Below, piece by piece: positions 34,312 to 44,270 of a stretch of 64,000 nucleotides of DNA (position 1 is its first letter; the number at the start of each line of letters is the position of its first letter). The stretch covers positions 1,934,001-1,998,000 of the forward strand of contig NZ_CP132334.1 in assembly GCF_030758415.1 (NCBI RefSeq), read 5' to 3'. The notes below the pieces were generated by a model. That model made no database searches, had not been told where the DNA came from, and saw only the letters and a program-made list of their open reading frames with translations. Position numbers and translations under genes: made by a program. The stretch is from Parvularcula sp. IMCC14364 (lineage in GTDB: Bacteria > Pseudomonadota > Alphaproteobacteria > Caulobacterales > Parvularculaceae).

Positions 34312-35532
34312 TTACTGATTGACGTGCTTCTTGATTTCCATACGGGCAATCGCACGGCAATGGACTTCATCCGGCCCGTCTGCCAGACGCAAGGTGCGCT
34401 GACCGGCATACATCTGGGCAAGACCCGCGTCAGATGAGACACCCGCGCCGCCATAAGCCTGAATGGCGTCATCAATAACCTTCAGCGCAACCCGTGGCCC
34501 GGCAACCTTGATCATGGCAATCTCTCCACGGGCAACCTTGTTACCGACAGTGTCCATCATCCACGCCGCTTTCAGACAAAGCAGACGGGTCATCTCGATG
34601 TCGATACGCGCCTCAGCAATGCGTTGTTCCCAGATGGAATGCTCAATGATGCGTTTGCCAAAGGCTTCACGCGCGGCCAGCCGCTTGACCATTTTCTCCA
34701 GCGCCACTTCTGCGGCACCAATCGTCCGCATACAGTGGTGAATACGGCCAGGCCCAAGACGCCCCTGCGCGATTTCAAAACCACGCCCTTCGCCCAGGAT
34801 CAGGTTTTCCTTCGGCACGCGCACATCTTTCAGTTCTATTTCCATGTGGCCATGCGGCGCATCATCATAGCCGAATACCGGCAGATGACGGAGAATCTTG
34901 ACACCTGGCGTATCCGCCGGAACCAGAATCTGGCTCTGCTGCGCGTGTCGCGGCGCTGACTTGTCTGTTTTACCCATCAGGATGAAAATCTTGCAGCGCG
35001 GATCACCGGCACCGGATGACCACCACTTGCGACCGTTGATGACATATTCATCACCCTCCAGCCTGATTTCTGTCTCGATATTGGTTGCGTCTGATGAGGC
35101 CACATCAGGCTCTGTCATCAAAAAGGCTGACCGAATTTCGCCGGCCAGAAGCGGCTTCAACCATTTTTCCTGCTGATCCGGTGTGCCGTATTTTTCCAGC
35201 ACTTCCATATTGCCGGTGTCCGGCGCGGAACAGTTGAAGACCTCGGAGCCAATCAGCGTGCGGCCCATAATCTCTGCCAGTGGGGCATAATCCGTGATCG
35301 AGAGGCCTGGCCCGAAATCGGGGTTCGGCATGAACATGTTCCAGAGGCCCTCGGCTTTTGCCTTGGCCTTCAGTTCGTCAAGGATCGGTGGATTTTTCCA
35401 GCGCCCTTCACCCGGCCCGAATGCCGCGTGCTGTTCGTGATAGATACGCTCTCCTTCATAGACATGCTTGTCCATGAACTCGGATACGCGAGCGATATAT
35501 TCCTTGGCGCGGGGTGAATGTTCAAATTCCAT
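34312..35532 (-). CDS. Acyl-CoA dehydrogenase (ACAD10/11-like)
   Basis: 406 residues. [18 protein letters not shown] and [18 protein letters not shown] are the FAD/substrate motifs of the ACAD10/11 branch; [12 protein letters not shown] and [20 protein letters not shown] end it. FAD-dependent oxidation of acyl-CoA. Start chosen at the ATG with AGGAG upstream; the 29 extra upstream codons look non-native. With the APH-fold kinase gene nearby this reproduces, as separate genes, the two halves of ACAD10/11. Confidence 0.93.
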   Translation of the reverse strand: MEFEHSPRAKEYIARVSEFMDKHVYEGERIYHEQHAAFGPGEGRWKNPPILDELKAKAKAEGLWNMFMPNPDFGPGLSITDYAPLAEIMGRTLIGSEVFNCSAPDTGNMEVLEKYGTPDQQEKWLKPLLAGEIRSAFLMTEPDVASSDATNIETEIRLEGDEYVINGRKWWSSGAGDPRCKIFILMGKTDKSAPRHAQQSQILVPADTPGVKILRHLPVFGYDDAPHGHMEIELKDVRVPKENLILGEGRGFEIAQGRLGPGRIHHCMRTIGAAEVALEKMVKRLAAREAFGKRIIEHSIWEQRIAEARIDIEMTRLLCLKAAWMMDTVGNKVARGEIAMIKVAGPRVALKVIDDAIQAYGGAGVSSDAGLAQMYAGQRTLRLADGPDEVHCRAIARMEIKKHVNQ

Positions 35533-35673
35533 CTGATCCTCTCCTGATTTTCTCTCTCTAATATGCCTGTGTGCAGCCCTGTTGAAAGCAACAATAGCAG
35601 TTGGGAAAGGGGGGCACATAAGTTTCTGCTGAAATAGAGCGCGTCTTTCTGCCGAGCCTTCTCATTGCCCGGA

Positions 35674-36135
35674 CTATCGGCGGGCACGAAAAAAGCTGAC
35701 CAGCAAGTCTGATGCGGTCTGCGCCATCAATCCCTGACTGATCTCCGGTCTGTGGTGACAGGTCGGCTGCTCGAAAAAGCGTGGGCCGTTGACGACTGCC
35801 CCGCCTTTTTTATCCTCAGCGGCAAACACCACGCGGCTGACCCGGGCCTGCGCAATCGCACCGGCACACATGGCGCATGGCTCCAACGAGACATAAAGGG
35901 TGGTGCCAGTGAGGCGATAATTTTTTTTGCGCTGGGCGGCCTGCCGCAGGGCAATGATCTCGGCATGGGCCGTGGGGTCATGGGTGGCGACGGGCGCATT
36001 GCTGCCGACCGACAGAATGGTTTCCATGTCTTCATCGACCACCACCGCCCCAACCGGCACTTCGCCATGCTCGCCCGCATCGCGCGCAAGCTCTACGGCA
36101 AGTTGCATGAAGGTCTGATCTGTTTTGAAAACCAT
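35674..36135 (-). CDS. tadA: tRNA-specific adenosine deaminase
   Basis: 153 residues. Zinc site H57-A-E59 in AHAEIIALR and C87/C90 in LEPCAMCAGAI; VPVGAVVVDED opens the fold. Converts wobble A34 to inosine in tRNA-Arg(ACG). No clear ribosome-binding site at ATG 36135; a second Met nine codons in is possible. Divergent from the CPBP gene. Confidence 0.94.
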   Translation of the reverse strand: MVFKTDQTFMQLAVELARDAGEHGEVPVGAVVVDEDMETILSVGSNAPVATHDPTAHAEIIALRQAAQRKKNYRLTGTTLYVSLEPCAMCAGAIAQARVSRVVFAAEDKKGGAVVNGPRFFEQPTCHHRPEISQGLMAQTASDLLVSFFRARR

Positions 36136-36207
36136 AAGAACGGACTTGCCAAATTTTGAGGCCGGGGCAAAGGTATTTTATAACATATCAATGTGGCGAG
36201 CGGGGAC

Positions 36208-37116
36208 ATGATCAAGCCACCTTTTTTGCGCCAGGGGCTGTCTGGCAAACGCCAGACACAAGGCTGGCTCGCGATGCTGGTGAGCATCGGCATCCTTTTT
36301 TGTGCAGCGCTGGCCGGGCTGACGCTGTTCTCCCCGGTCCTGCTGAGACAAGAGAGCGGGAGCAGCGCACAAACGCTGAGCCAGTTCAGCCTGATGGATG
36401 CCGGTATCACCATTATCGGCTTTGCCGTGCTGATATTATTGCTGACCTGTGGCTGGGTAAAATTTTTTGAAAAACGCCAGATCAGCAGCCTTGGCCTCGG
36501 GCCACAGTTTCACAGGCGCTTTGCCCGCGGGATGCTGGCCGGGCTCGTCGCCGCCACCTTGCTTGCGACAAGCCTCGTGGTTTTTTTTGATGCAGAGATG
36601 TCGCTTGCCCTTGGTCAGGTGCCTGTGGGGGCGTTTGTGCTCACCTTCGCGCTGCTGCCTCTTGCCTGGTTTGTCCAGGCCATGTCTGAGGAAGTCCTGT
36701 TTCGGGGCTTTCTGCTGCAATCACTGGGGCTTCGCTATGGCTTCGTTGCAGCAATTTTTTTCTCATCCCTGCTTTTTGCCGGTCTTCATTTCGAAGATGG
36801 CGGCAGCGGCGCAGGCTATTTCATCGGCATGGGCGTGTTTGCCGCGTTTCTGTGCTGCTACGCTGTTTTCGATAATAGCCTGTGGGGACCAGTCGGGTTC
36901 AACATGGCCTGGAACCTTGCTCTCAACATCCTGTTCGGGGTCAGCCTGAACGATAGCGGGCGCGACGACATTGCGATTTACAATGCGCTGGCGCGCTCCC
37001 CGAAACTGTTGGTGACGCAGACAGAAACAGGCGCTTTTGCCGCAAGTTTCATCGGCGTTTCAATTGTGCTAATTATCGTGCTGGTGGTGTTTACCGTCAG
37101 TGACCGGTTCCGCTGA
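36208..37116 (+). CDS. CPBP-family intramembrane glutamic endopeptidase (copy 1)
   Basis: 302 residues with about eight membrane helices. Motif 1 EEVLFRGFLLQSLGLRYG carries the paired glutamates and arginine; motif 2 is LFAGLHFEDG with the histidine; motif 3 NMAWNLALN follows. Such proteases are related to Rce1; most bacterial ones have no known substrate. A GTG at 36193 is an alternative start. It is followed 25 bases on by a second member of the same family. Confidence 0.88.
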   Translation: MIKPPFLRQGLSGKRQTQGWLAMLVSIGILFCAALAGLTLFSPVLLRQESGSSAQTLSQFSLMDAGITIIGFAVLILLLTCGWVKFFEKRQISSLGLGPQFHRRFARGMLAGLVAATLLATSLVVFFDAEMSLALGQVPVGAFVLTFALLPLAWFVQAMSEEVLFRGFLLQSLGLRYGFVAAIFFSSLLFAGLHFEDGGSGAGYFIGMGVFAAFLCCYAVFDNSLWGPVGFNMAWNLALNILFGVSLNDSGRDDIAIYNALARSPKLLVTQTETGAFAASFIGVSIVLIIVLVVFTVSDRFR

Positions 37117-37141
37117 ACACCCTATCAGGAGGCCTGACATC

Positions 37142-38152
37142 ATGTCGCAAAAATCACATCTGTTCTTCGAGTTTGCCCGAACCGGCAAGCGTATTACGGC
37201 AGCCTGGTTCGCCGTGCCCATCGGCCTTGTTTCGACAATCGCCGGACAAATTGTTGGCGGCCTTGGCCTCGGTATTCTTATCGTAATGGCCATGTTTGCC
37301 GATGGCGGCACCGACGACCCGGAAGCGGCAGCGGCAGAAGTTGAGGCATCACTGGATCTGGAAACTCTAAGCTCTGTCGAGCAGGGGTTGTTTCTGATCG
37401 GGTTTTTCTTTTTTGCTGCCGTTGCGATTTTTCTCTGGGTCAGGTTTTTTGAAGACCGCTCCATCGCCAGCATGGGGTTTCACGGGCTGGGCAGCGGGTT
37501 GTTCAAATTTGCCCGTGGCGGCATTTTCGCCTTTCTCAGCATGGCCGCCATCGCCTTTGGTATGCAGGCCATCGGCTATGCAGAAGGCTCCACCGCTGAT
37601 GTACCCACAAGCTGGCTGGTGGTCTGGCCGCTTCTGATCCTGGTGTTGGGCTGGATCGTGCAAGGGTCCACGGAAGAAATCGTCACGCGCGGCCTTTTGT
37701 TCCAGTCTGTCGGGGCGCGCCATGGACTGATTATCGGCGTGCTTGTCTCCAGTGCGGTCTTTACCCTCCTGCATGGCATGAACGACAACCCGTCTGCGAT
37801 CTTCTTTATCAATCTTGCCTTTTACAGCGTCTTTGCCTGTTTCTATGCCTTGCGCGAAGCGAGCCTCTGGGGAATTTGTGGGCACCATGCGATGTGGAAT
37901 TTCACGCAGGGCAACCTGTTCGGCTTTGCTGTCAGCGGCTCGCAATTTGGCGAAGACCGGCTGATGCAGTTCAGCGAAACCGGGCCGGACCTTATCACCG
38001 GCGGCGCGACCGGACCGGAAGGCGGGCTTGTCACCACGATCATACTTGCCATAAGCATGGGCGTTCTGTTGCTGATCAAGCCATCGAAAGACCTTTATGA
38101 CAAAGTCCCCGCACAATCCTCTCCGGACGCAGACGCCTGCCCCATCGACTGA
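37142..38152 (+). CDS. CPBP-family intramembrane glutamic endopeptidase (copy 2)
   Basis: 336 residues and about eight membrane helices. Motif 1 STEEIVTRGLLFQSVGARHG, motif 2 FTLLHGMND, motif 3 HHAMWNFTQGN. An acidic loop (DDPEAAAAEVEASLDLE) lies between the first helices. Start supported by AGGAGG upstream. The two copies are clearly related but well diverged. The gene's last 56 bases overlap the start of the pseudouridine synthase gene. Confidence 0.88.
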   Translation: MSQKSHLFFEFARTGKRITAAWFAVPIGLVSTIAGQIVGGLGLGILIVMAMFADGGTDDPEAAAAEVEASLDLETLSSVEQGLFLIGFFFFAAVAIFLWVRFFEDRSIASMGFHGLGSGLFKFARGGIFAFLSMAAIAFGMQAIGYAEGSTADVPTSWLVVWPLLILVLGWIVQGSTEEIVTRGLLFQSVGARHGLIIGVLVSSAVFTLLHGMNDNPSAIFFINLAFYSVFACFYALREASLWGICGHHAMWNFTQGNLFGFAVSGSQFGEDRLMQFSETGPDLITGGATGPEGGLVTTIILAISMGVLLLIKPSKDLYDKVPAQSSPDADACPID

Positions 38153-38888
38153 CGGCGGGGAGCGCATCGCCAAGGTGCTTGCCCATGCGGGCGTATGCTC
38201 CCGGCGCGATGCGGAGAAACTGATCGAACAGGGACGGGTCTCCGTTGACGGCACGGTGCTGACCACCCCGGCGGTGAAAGTGCTGGCCAGTCAGGACATT
38301 CGCGTGGATGAAGTGCGCGTGGGCGGGCCACAGGCCCTGCGCGTTTGGCGTTATCACAAGCCCGATGGACTGGTGACCACGCACAAGGACCCACAGGGTC
38401 GGCAGACCGTATTCGAAGCCCTGCCCTCTGACATGCCCCGGGTCATTTCCGTAGGCCGACTTGATCTGACCACGGAAGGATTGCTGCTGCTGACCACTGA
38501 TGGCGGCCTTGCCCGCGCGCTCGAACTGCCCGCGACCGGCTGGACGCGGCGGTATCGCGTGCGCGCCTATGGCCGCGTCACCCAGTCCCGCCTTGACCGG
38601 CTGGCCGGTGGCGTCAGTGTTGACGGCGTTGATTACGGCCCGGTGAAAGCCACGCTGGACAGCGTTCAGGGCGGCAATGCCTGGATGACCGTTTCCATCC
38701 GTGAAGGGAAGAACCGCGAAATCCGCAACATTATGCGCCATCTCGACCTGCAGGTGAACCGCCTGATCCGCATGGCCTATGGGCCGTTTCAGCTTGGCAG
38801 CCTGAAAAAAGGCGCGCTGGAGGAAGTGCCGGGAAAAACCCTGCGTGAGCAGCTTGGCAAAAAACTTTCCGACGAGCTGGGGCTTTGA
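38097..38888 (+). CDS. rluB: RsuA/RluB-family rRNA pseudouridine synthase
   Basis: 263 residues. N-terminal S4 RNA-binding domain (ERIAKVLAHAGVCSRRDAEK), then the catalytic domain with the Asp in VGRLDLTTEGLLLLT and REGKNREIRNIM. Probably modifies 23S rRNA U2605. ATG 38097 lies inside the preceding gene; no later in-frame ATG precedes the S4 domain, so the 56-base overlap is real. Followed four bases on by rsmD. Confidence 0.92.
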   Translation: MTKSPHNPLRTQTPAPSTDGGERIAKVLAHAGVCSRRDAEKLIEQGRVSVDGTVLTTPAVKVLASQDIRVDEVRVGGPQALRVWRYHKPDGLVTTHKDPQGRQTVFEALPSDMPRVISVGRLDLTTEGLLLLTTDGGLARALELPATGWTRRYRVRAYGRVTQSRLDRLAGGVSVDGVDYGPVKATLDSVQGGNAWMTVSIREGKNREIRNIMRHLDLQVNRLIRMAYGPFQLGSLKKGALEEVPGKTLREQLGKKLSDELGL

Positions 38889-38892
38889 GACA

Positions 38893-39456
38893 ATGCGCAT
38901 TGTCGGCGGGCGATTCAGTGGCAGGCCCATCATCGCGCCAAAAGGCATGGACACGCGCCCGACGACGGACCGGACACGCGAAAGCCTGTTTAATATATTG
39001 ACGCACAAGGATGACTTTGAGCTTGAGGGTACGCGCGTGATTGACCTGTTTGCAGGCTCCGGCGCGCTTGGCCTTGAGGCGGTATCGCGGGGCGCAGCTT
39101 ACTGCCTGTTCGTGGAAGAAGCTGCAAAAGCCCGCGCTGCCATTCGTGAGAACATTGAGGCGCTAAGCCTGTTCGGGGATACGCGCCTTCACCGGCGCTC
39201 TGCCACGGCGCTGGGCACTATACCCGCCAGTGCTGGCGACCCGTTCGGGCTGGCCTTTCTGGACGCGCCTTATGACCGGGGACTGACGGAACCGGCGCTG
39301 GAAGGTTTGCGCCAGGGCGGTTGGCTTTTGCCCGGCGCCTTGCTGGTGGTCGAACAAGGCGGTAAAGAGACCCCTGCTTTGCCGGAGGGCTTTCGCGAAG
39401 ATGACCGGCGCCAGTTTGGCGACACACAGATCGGCTTCCTGCACGCCCTGCCCTGA
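38893..39456 (+). CDS. rsmD: 16S rRNA (guanine966-N2)-methyltransferase
   Basis: 187 residues. MRIVGGRFSGRPI start, PTTDRTRESLFNIL, SAM-binding VIDLFAGSGALGLEA, and the catalytic LDAPY (family consensus DPPY). Methylates G966 of 16S rRNA. Start chosen at the ATG four bases after rluB; typical rluB-rsmD coupling. Confidence 0.94.
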   Translation: MRIVGGRFSGRPIIAPKGMDTRPTTDRTRESLFNILTHKDDFELEGTRVIDLFAGSGALGLEAVSRGAAYCLFVEEAAKARAAIRENIEALSLFGDTRLHRRSATALGTIPASAGDPFGLAFLDAPYDRGLTEPALEGLRQGGWLLPGALLVVEQGGKETPALPEGFREDDRRQFGDTQIGFLHALP

Positions 39457-39496
39457 CGCCAGGGTGTACCTGATTTAACAGTATGATAAAGGAGGG

Positions 39497-40126
39497 ATGA
39501 TGCTCCAAAACTCTAAATTGAAAGCTGAAGGGTGGAAAATGCTGATGGCAGAATTCGGCTTCGCCGAAAATCTGGATACGCATTCAAAGTTGATTACTGC
39601 TTACAACGAACCACATCGCAAGTATCATACTCTTGAGCATATTAACGCCTGTTTCGAACATCTATCTTCTGTAGACCTACAAGCTGATCATGCGCATGAG
39701 ATAGAGCTGGCTCTGTGGTTTCATGACGCAGTTTACAAAATATTATCATCCACGAATGAAGCAGATAGCGCCCAACTGGCCTGTTCTTTCCTAATCGAAA
39801 ATAACGCACACGCTGAATGTATAGAAAGAATAGGTGACCTTATTTTGATAACAAAAGATCATGCCGCACCCAAAACAAAAGATGCAAAATTGATGCTGGA
39901 TATCGATCTCAGTATTTTGGGCTCTGCACCGGCAATATACGCACAGTTTGAAAAAAATGTGCGTGAAGAATATCGTCATGTTCCGGGCTTTATCTTTCGC
40001 CCTAAAAGGAAAAAAATCCTTCGGTCATTCCTAGAGCGGCCCACAATATATTATTCTGCCTACTTCTCAGAACGCCTTGAAGCTCAAGCGAGAGAGAACC
40101 TCAATAAAGCCATCAACACGCTTTAG
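39497..40126 (+). CDS. HD-domain metal-dependent phosphohydrolase-like protein
   Basis: 209 residues. HRKYHTLEHINACFEHL, then LALWFHDAVY (HD pair) and TKDHAAP, then DIDLSILG, match the family of predicted HD phosphohydrolases often mislabelled NMDA receptor subunit-like. Active-site His/Asp residues are intact; substrate unknown. AAGGAGG lies just before two adjacent ATGs (39497, 39500). Codon use is clearly more AT-rich than rsmD before it, suggesting later acquisition. Confidence 0.78.
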   Translation: MMLQNSKLKAEGWKMLMAEFGFAENLDTHSKLITAYNEPHRKYHTLEHINACFEHLSSVDLQADHAHEIELALWFHDAVYKILSSTNEADSAQLACSFLIENNAHAECIERIGDLILITKDHAAPKTKDAKLMLDIDLSILGSAPAIYAQFEKNVREEYRHVPGFIFRPKRKKILRSFLERPTIYYSAYFSERLEAQARENLNKAINTL

Positions 40127-40194
40127 CGGTCAGATTTTGGCCGCGGCCAAGCCTACCTCTGGGGGGGGCAACAGCCCACCCCCAGCATCTACGC

Positions 40195-41034
40195 CTAAAG
40201 GCCGAGCGTGGCTTTCATTTCGAGGCGGTGCTCCTGAGACAGATCTTCGAGATCATCAATAAATTCTGCTGCTTCTTCTGCATCGGCACCATTGATGTGA
40301 ATGAAACGCTTTTTGGTTGTTCCATCTTCATCATTGGAATAGCTGTAGGAAAATGAATTTTCACTTTCTGCCGTGCCAGGCTGGGGGGGTGTTGGCGGTG
40401 TAGGTGTCTTCATCACGCGCACTTCCTTGTGCACTTCGATGTCTTTTTCACCGTCAATATCAATGATCACATTGTCTGCGTCACCATCCTTACCCGTACG
40501 GATAATAATTTTACGCTGACCGCCACCTTCTTCTACCCAGTCAAGCTCTTCACCATCCACCAGCACCTCAACATCAACGCTCGATTCGATATCACTGTTG
40601 CGCGCATCTTTGCGAATAACGACAACTTTTTCACCGTCTTCGCCGGTCCATTCAATGCCATGGTCTTCCAGAATACCGTCAAGATCCACATTCCCGTCTT
40701 CATCTTCTTTCAAAACAATGACTTCGGACTTTGTGGTGCTTTCGGAGATGATCCGGACATCCGTTCCGTCGCCCAGCTTGACGACAGACTGTTTTGGCAT
40801 ACTGTTACGCAGCACACTGATGACATTCACTGCCTCGGCACCATCTGTCATAGTGGTCAAACCGGCTTCGACAGTCGCAGCAGCGGCTTTGTTGGTGCTT
40901 GTATCCATCACGGCATAGGTGCTGGTGCCGTTTTCTTCGCTCAACCAGAACTCAAAATCGCCGCTGTCAGCGACTGCTGTGACTGGCAGCAGTGCTATCG
41001 CTGCGACAGCGCCTGTTAAAAATTTTCTGAACAT
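40195..41034 (-). CDS. Exported acidic protein, unknown function
   Basis: 279 residues. A signal peptide ends at AVA-DSGDF. The mature protein is very acidic, with repeated beta-strand-like stretches of alternating V/I and charged residues (GEKVVVIRKD, GQRKIIIRTGKDGDADN, VIIDIDGEKDIEVHKEV), a proline-rich hinge (TPTPPTPPQPG) and a helical C-terminus. I recognise no family. A GAGGAGG site precedes the ATG. A bidirectional terminator separates it from groEL upstream on the same strand. The 68 bases after its stop hold a 14-bp palindrome (40137-40150) and a G/C hairpin (40159-40185) without T-run. Confidence 0.7.
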   Translation of the reverse strand: MFRKFLTGAVAAIALLPVTAVADSGDFEFWLSEENGTSTYAVMDTSTNKAAAATVEAGLTTMTDGAEAVNVISVLRNSMPKQSVVKLGDGTDVRIISESTTKSEVIVLKEDEDGNVDLDGILEDHGIEWTGEDGEKVVVIRKDARNSDIESSVDVEVLVDGEELDWVEEGGGQRKIIIRTGKDGDADNVIIDIDGEKDIEVHKEVRVMKTPTPPTPPQPGTAESENSFSYSYSNDEDGTTKKRFIHINGADAEEAAEFIDDLEDLSQEHRLEMKATLGL

Positions 41035-41128
41035 TGTGCCCTCCTCTAATTCGGTATCCTGAATTCTGCCTCAGATGTGACAAATGTCGCAACTTAAACT
41101 CACGTAAGGAAGCGCTGCAGCAGGCAGC

Positions 41129-41157
41129 AAAAAAGGCGACCCGGAGGCCGCCTTTTT
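41129..41157. terminator. Bidirectional terminator after groEL
   Basis: AAAAAAGGCG...CGCCTTTTT stem with GC-rich loop; on the minus strand it ends in TTTTTT, terminating groESL. It lies between groEL and the acidic exported protein gene. Confidence 0.88.
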
Positions 41158-41202
41158 CAAACCCGGTGATGGGCAGCTTTATGATGTAATGCCTGTCGGC
41201 AA

Positions 41203-42861
<1,659 letters not shown>

Positions 42862-42902
42862 CTAAAATTTTTTCGTGTGAATTCCGCAGATCAGGGGTGG
42901 AC

Positions 42903-43190
42903 CTAGTCCATGATCCCCATGATGTCGGACTCTTTCATGATGATGAGGTCTTCGCCATTCAGCTTGACTTCGGTGCCGGACCATTTGCCAAACAGGATGC
43001 GATCGCCTTCCTTGACTTCCAATGGCACGATCTCATTGTCGTCACCACGGGCGCCGGAACCAACAGCGACGATCTCGCCTTCCTGTGGCTTTTCCTTTGC
43101 TGAGTCAGGAATAATGATCCCGCCTGATGTTTTTTCGTCTTCTTCAACGCGGCGTACCAGCACGCGATCATGGAGTGGTCTGAAAGCCAT
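42903..43190 (-). CDS. groS: Co-chaperonin GroES
   Basis: 95 residues. [19 protein letters not shown] start, mobile loop [10 protein letters not shown], and [20 protein letters not shown]. Caps GroEL. First gene of the operon, with AAGGGAG upstream. Expression is controlled by the CIRCE element and promoter just upstream. Confidence 0.99.
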   Translation of the reverse strand: MAFRPLHDRVLVRRVEEDEKTSGGIIIPDSAKEKPQEGEIVAVGSGARGDDNEIVPLEVKEGDRILFGKWSGTEVKLNGEDLIIMKESDIMGIMD

Positions 43191-43260
43191 TGAGTATATC
43201 TCCCTTGAGGTTGGCTTTGAAACAGTAATTTTTTCAACACCTTAGAGGTTATGGCCATAT

Positions 43261-43287
43261 TTGGCACTCACCTCGCAAGAGTGCTGA
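43261..43287. promoter_or_regulatory. CIRCE element (HrcA operator) of groESL
   Basis: TTGGCACTC and GAGTGCTGA flank exactly nine bases; consensus is TTAGCACTC-N9-GAGTGCTAA. It lies 7-8 bases downstream of the predicted -10 box, over the groESL transcription start. hrcA itself is not in the window. Confidence 0.92.
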
Positions 43288-43294
43288 TAGCGGG

Positions 43295-43323
43295 CATATA
43301 AGAACAGCCCCGGCGTGAGTCAA
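43295..43323 (-). promoter_or_regulatory. groESL promoter
   Basis: On the minus strand TTGACT (43323-43318) and TATATG (43300-43295) with a 17-base spacer, immediately upstream of CIRCE. Looks like a housekeeping-sigma promoter. Confidence 0.8.
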
Positions 43324-43517
43324 GGATTGCCCGCCAACATAATTGTGATCTTGCACACAGTTCTGACACAGTACGGACATGGTAATGGCGTCAGGGTGCC
43401 CCCAAGTCCTCAGATGCAGGAACGGCATGACAGAAATTTATATCGTCACTTCCGGGAACTGCCTTCAGCGCATGGCGTTATTGAATGACGTCATCAATGG
43501 AGCGAGGAGAATTCGCG

Positions 43518-44183
43518 ATGAAAAAACTTTTAGCAGTAAGCGTTATGGCGCTGGCCGCCACCGCTTGTACCACCACTGATCCTTATACAGGTCAGCAGAA
43601 GACATCCAACACCGCGCGCGGCGCAACGATCGGCGCTGTCATCGGCGCGGCGGCCGGGGCCCTGACCAACACCAATGACGGTGAACAGGCCGCCAAGAAC
43701 GCTGCCATCGGTGCAGCTGCCGGGGCTGCCATTGGCGGCGGGATCGGCAATTACATGGACCGTCAGGAAGCTGAATTGCGTGCCGAGCTGGAAACAACTG
43801 GCGTGCGCGTGAACCGGGTTGGCAACCAGATCGAACTGGTAATGCCAGGCAATATTACTTTTGATACTGCCCAGTCAGCCATCCGCCCTGACTTTTACCG
43901 CACCCTGAATTCAGTCTCCACTGTATTGGCGAAATACAACCAGACGGTGATCCGCGTGGAAGGCCATACGGACTCTGACGGCGACTATGCCTATAATGAG
44001 CAACTTTCCGTGCAGCGCGCTGAAAGTGTTGGCAACTATCTCGCTGGCCAGGGCGTGAATGTTGGTCGGATTGATGCCATCGGTTACGGCGAGACCCGTC
44101 CGGTTGCCGACAACACCACACCATACGGCAAGCAGCAGAACCGCCGCGTCGAAATTCAGATTGCACCGCCACAACAAGGTTGA
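43518..44183 (+). CDS. OmpA-like peptidoglycan-binding lipoprotein (YiaD type)
   Basis: 221 residues. Lipoprotein signal MKKLLAVSVMALAATAC. Two glycine-zipper stretches (GATIGAVIGAAAGAL, AAIGAAAGAAIGGGIGNYMD) follow, then an OmpA C-terminal domain (VEGHTDSDGDYAYNEQLSVQ, RAESVGNYL, IGYGETRPV, NRRVEIQI) that binds meso-diaminopimelate. Anchors the outer membrane to peptidoglycan. Start chosen for the signal peptide, with GAGGAG upstream. Confidence 0.94.
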   Translation: MKKLLAVSVMALAATACTTTDPYTGQQKTSNTARGATIGAVIGAAAGALTNTNDGEQAAKNAAIGAAAGAAIGGGIGNYMDRQEAELRAELETTGVRVNRVGNQIELVMPGNITFDTAQSAIRPDFYRTLNSVSTVLAKYNQTVIRVEGHTDSDGDYAYNEQLSVQRAESVGNYLAGQGVNVGRIDAIGYGETRPVADNTTPYGKQQNRRVEIQIAPPQQG

Positions 44184-44202
44184 TCAGTCTGCCAAGAACA
44201 AG

Positions 44203-44233
44203 AAAAGCCGCCCCGTTGAGGGCGGCTTTTTGT
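44203..44233 (+). terminator. Terminator after the OmpA-like gene
   Basis: AAAAGCCGCCC and GGGCGGCTTTT form an 11-bp stem with a CGTTGA loop, followed by T. It can also act on the converging isocitrate dehydrogenase transcript. Confidence 0.9.
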
Positions 44234-44270
44234 TGTTATACGCGCAGTTTTGACTGCTGGCGCTGTTTGC

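Larger units (their letters stand above)
43191..43517. other. Intergenic region between groES and the OmpA-like gene
   Basis: 327 bases without a gene, carrying the groE leader, CIRCE and promoter (43261-43323). The remaining 190 bases before the OmpA-like gene hold no ORF with coding character, no tRNA and no convincing promoter that I can see. Confidence 0.7.
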
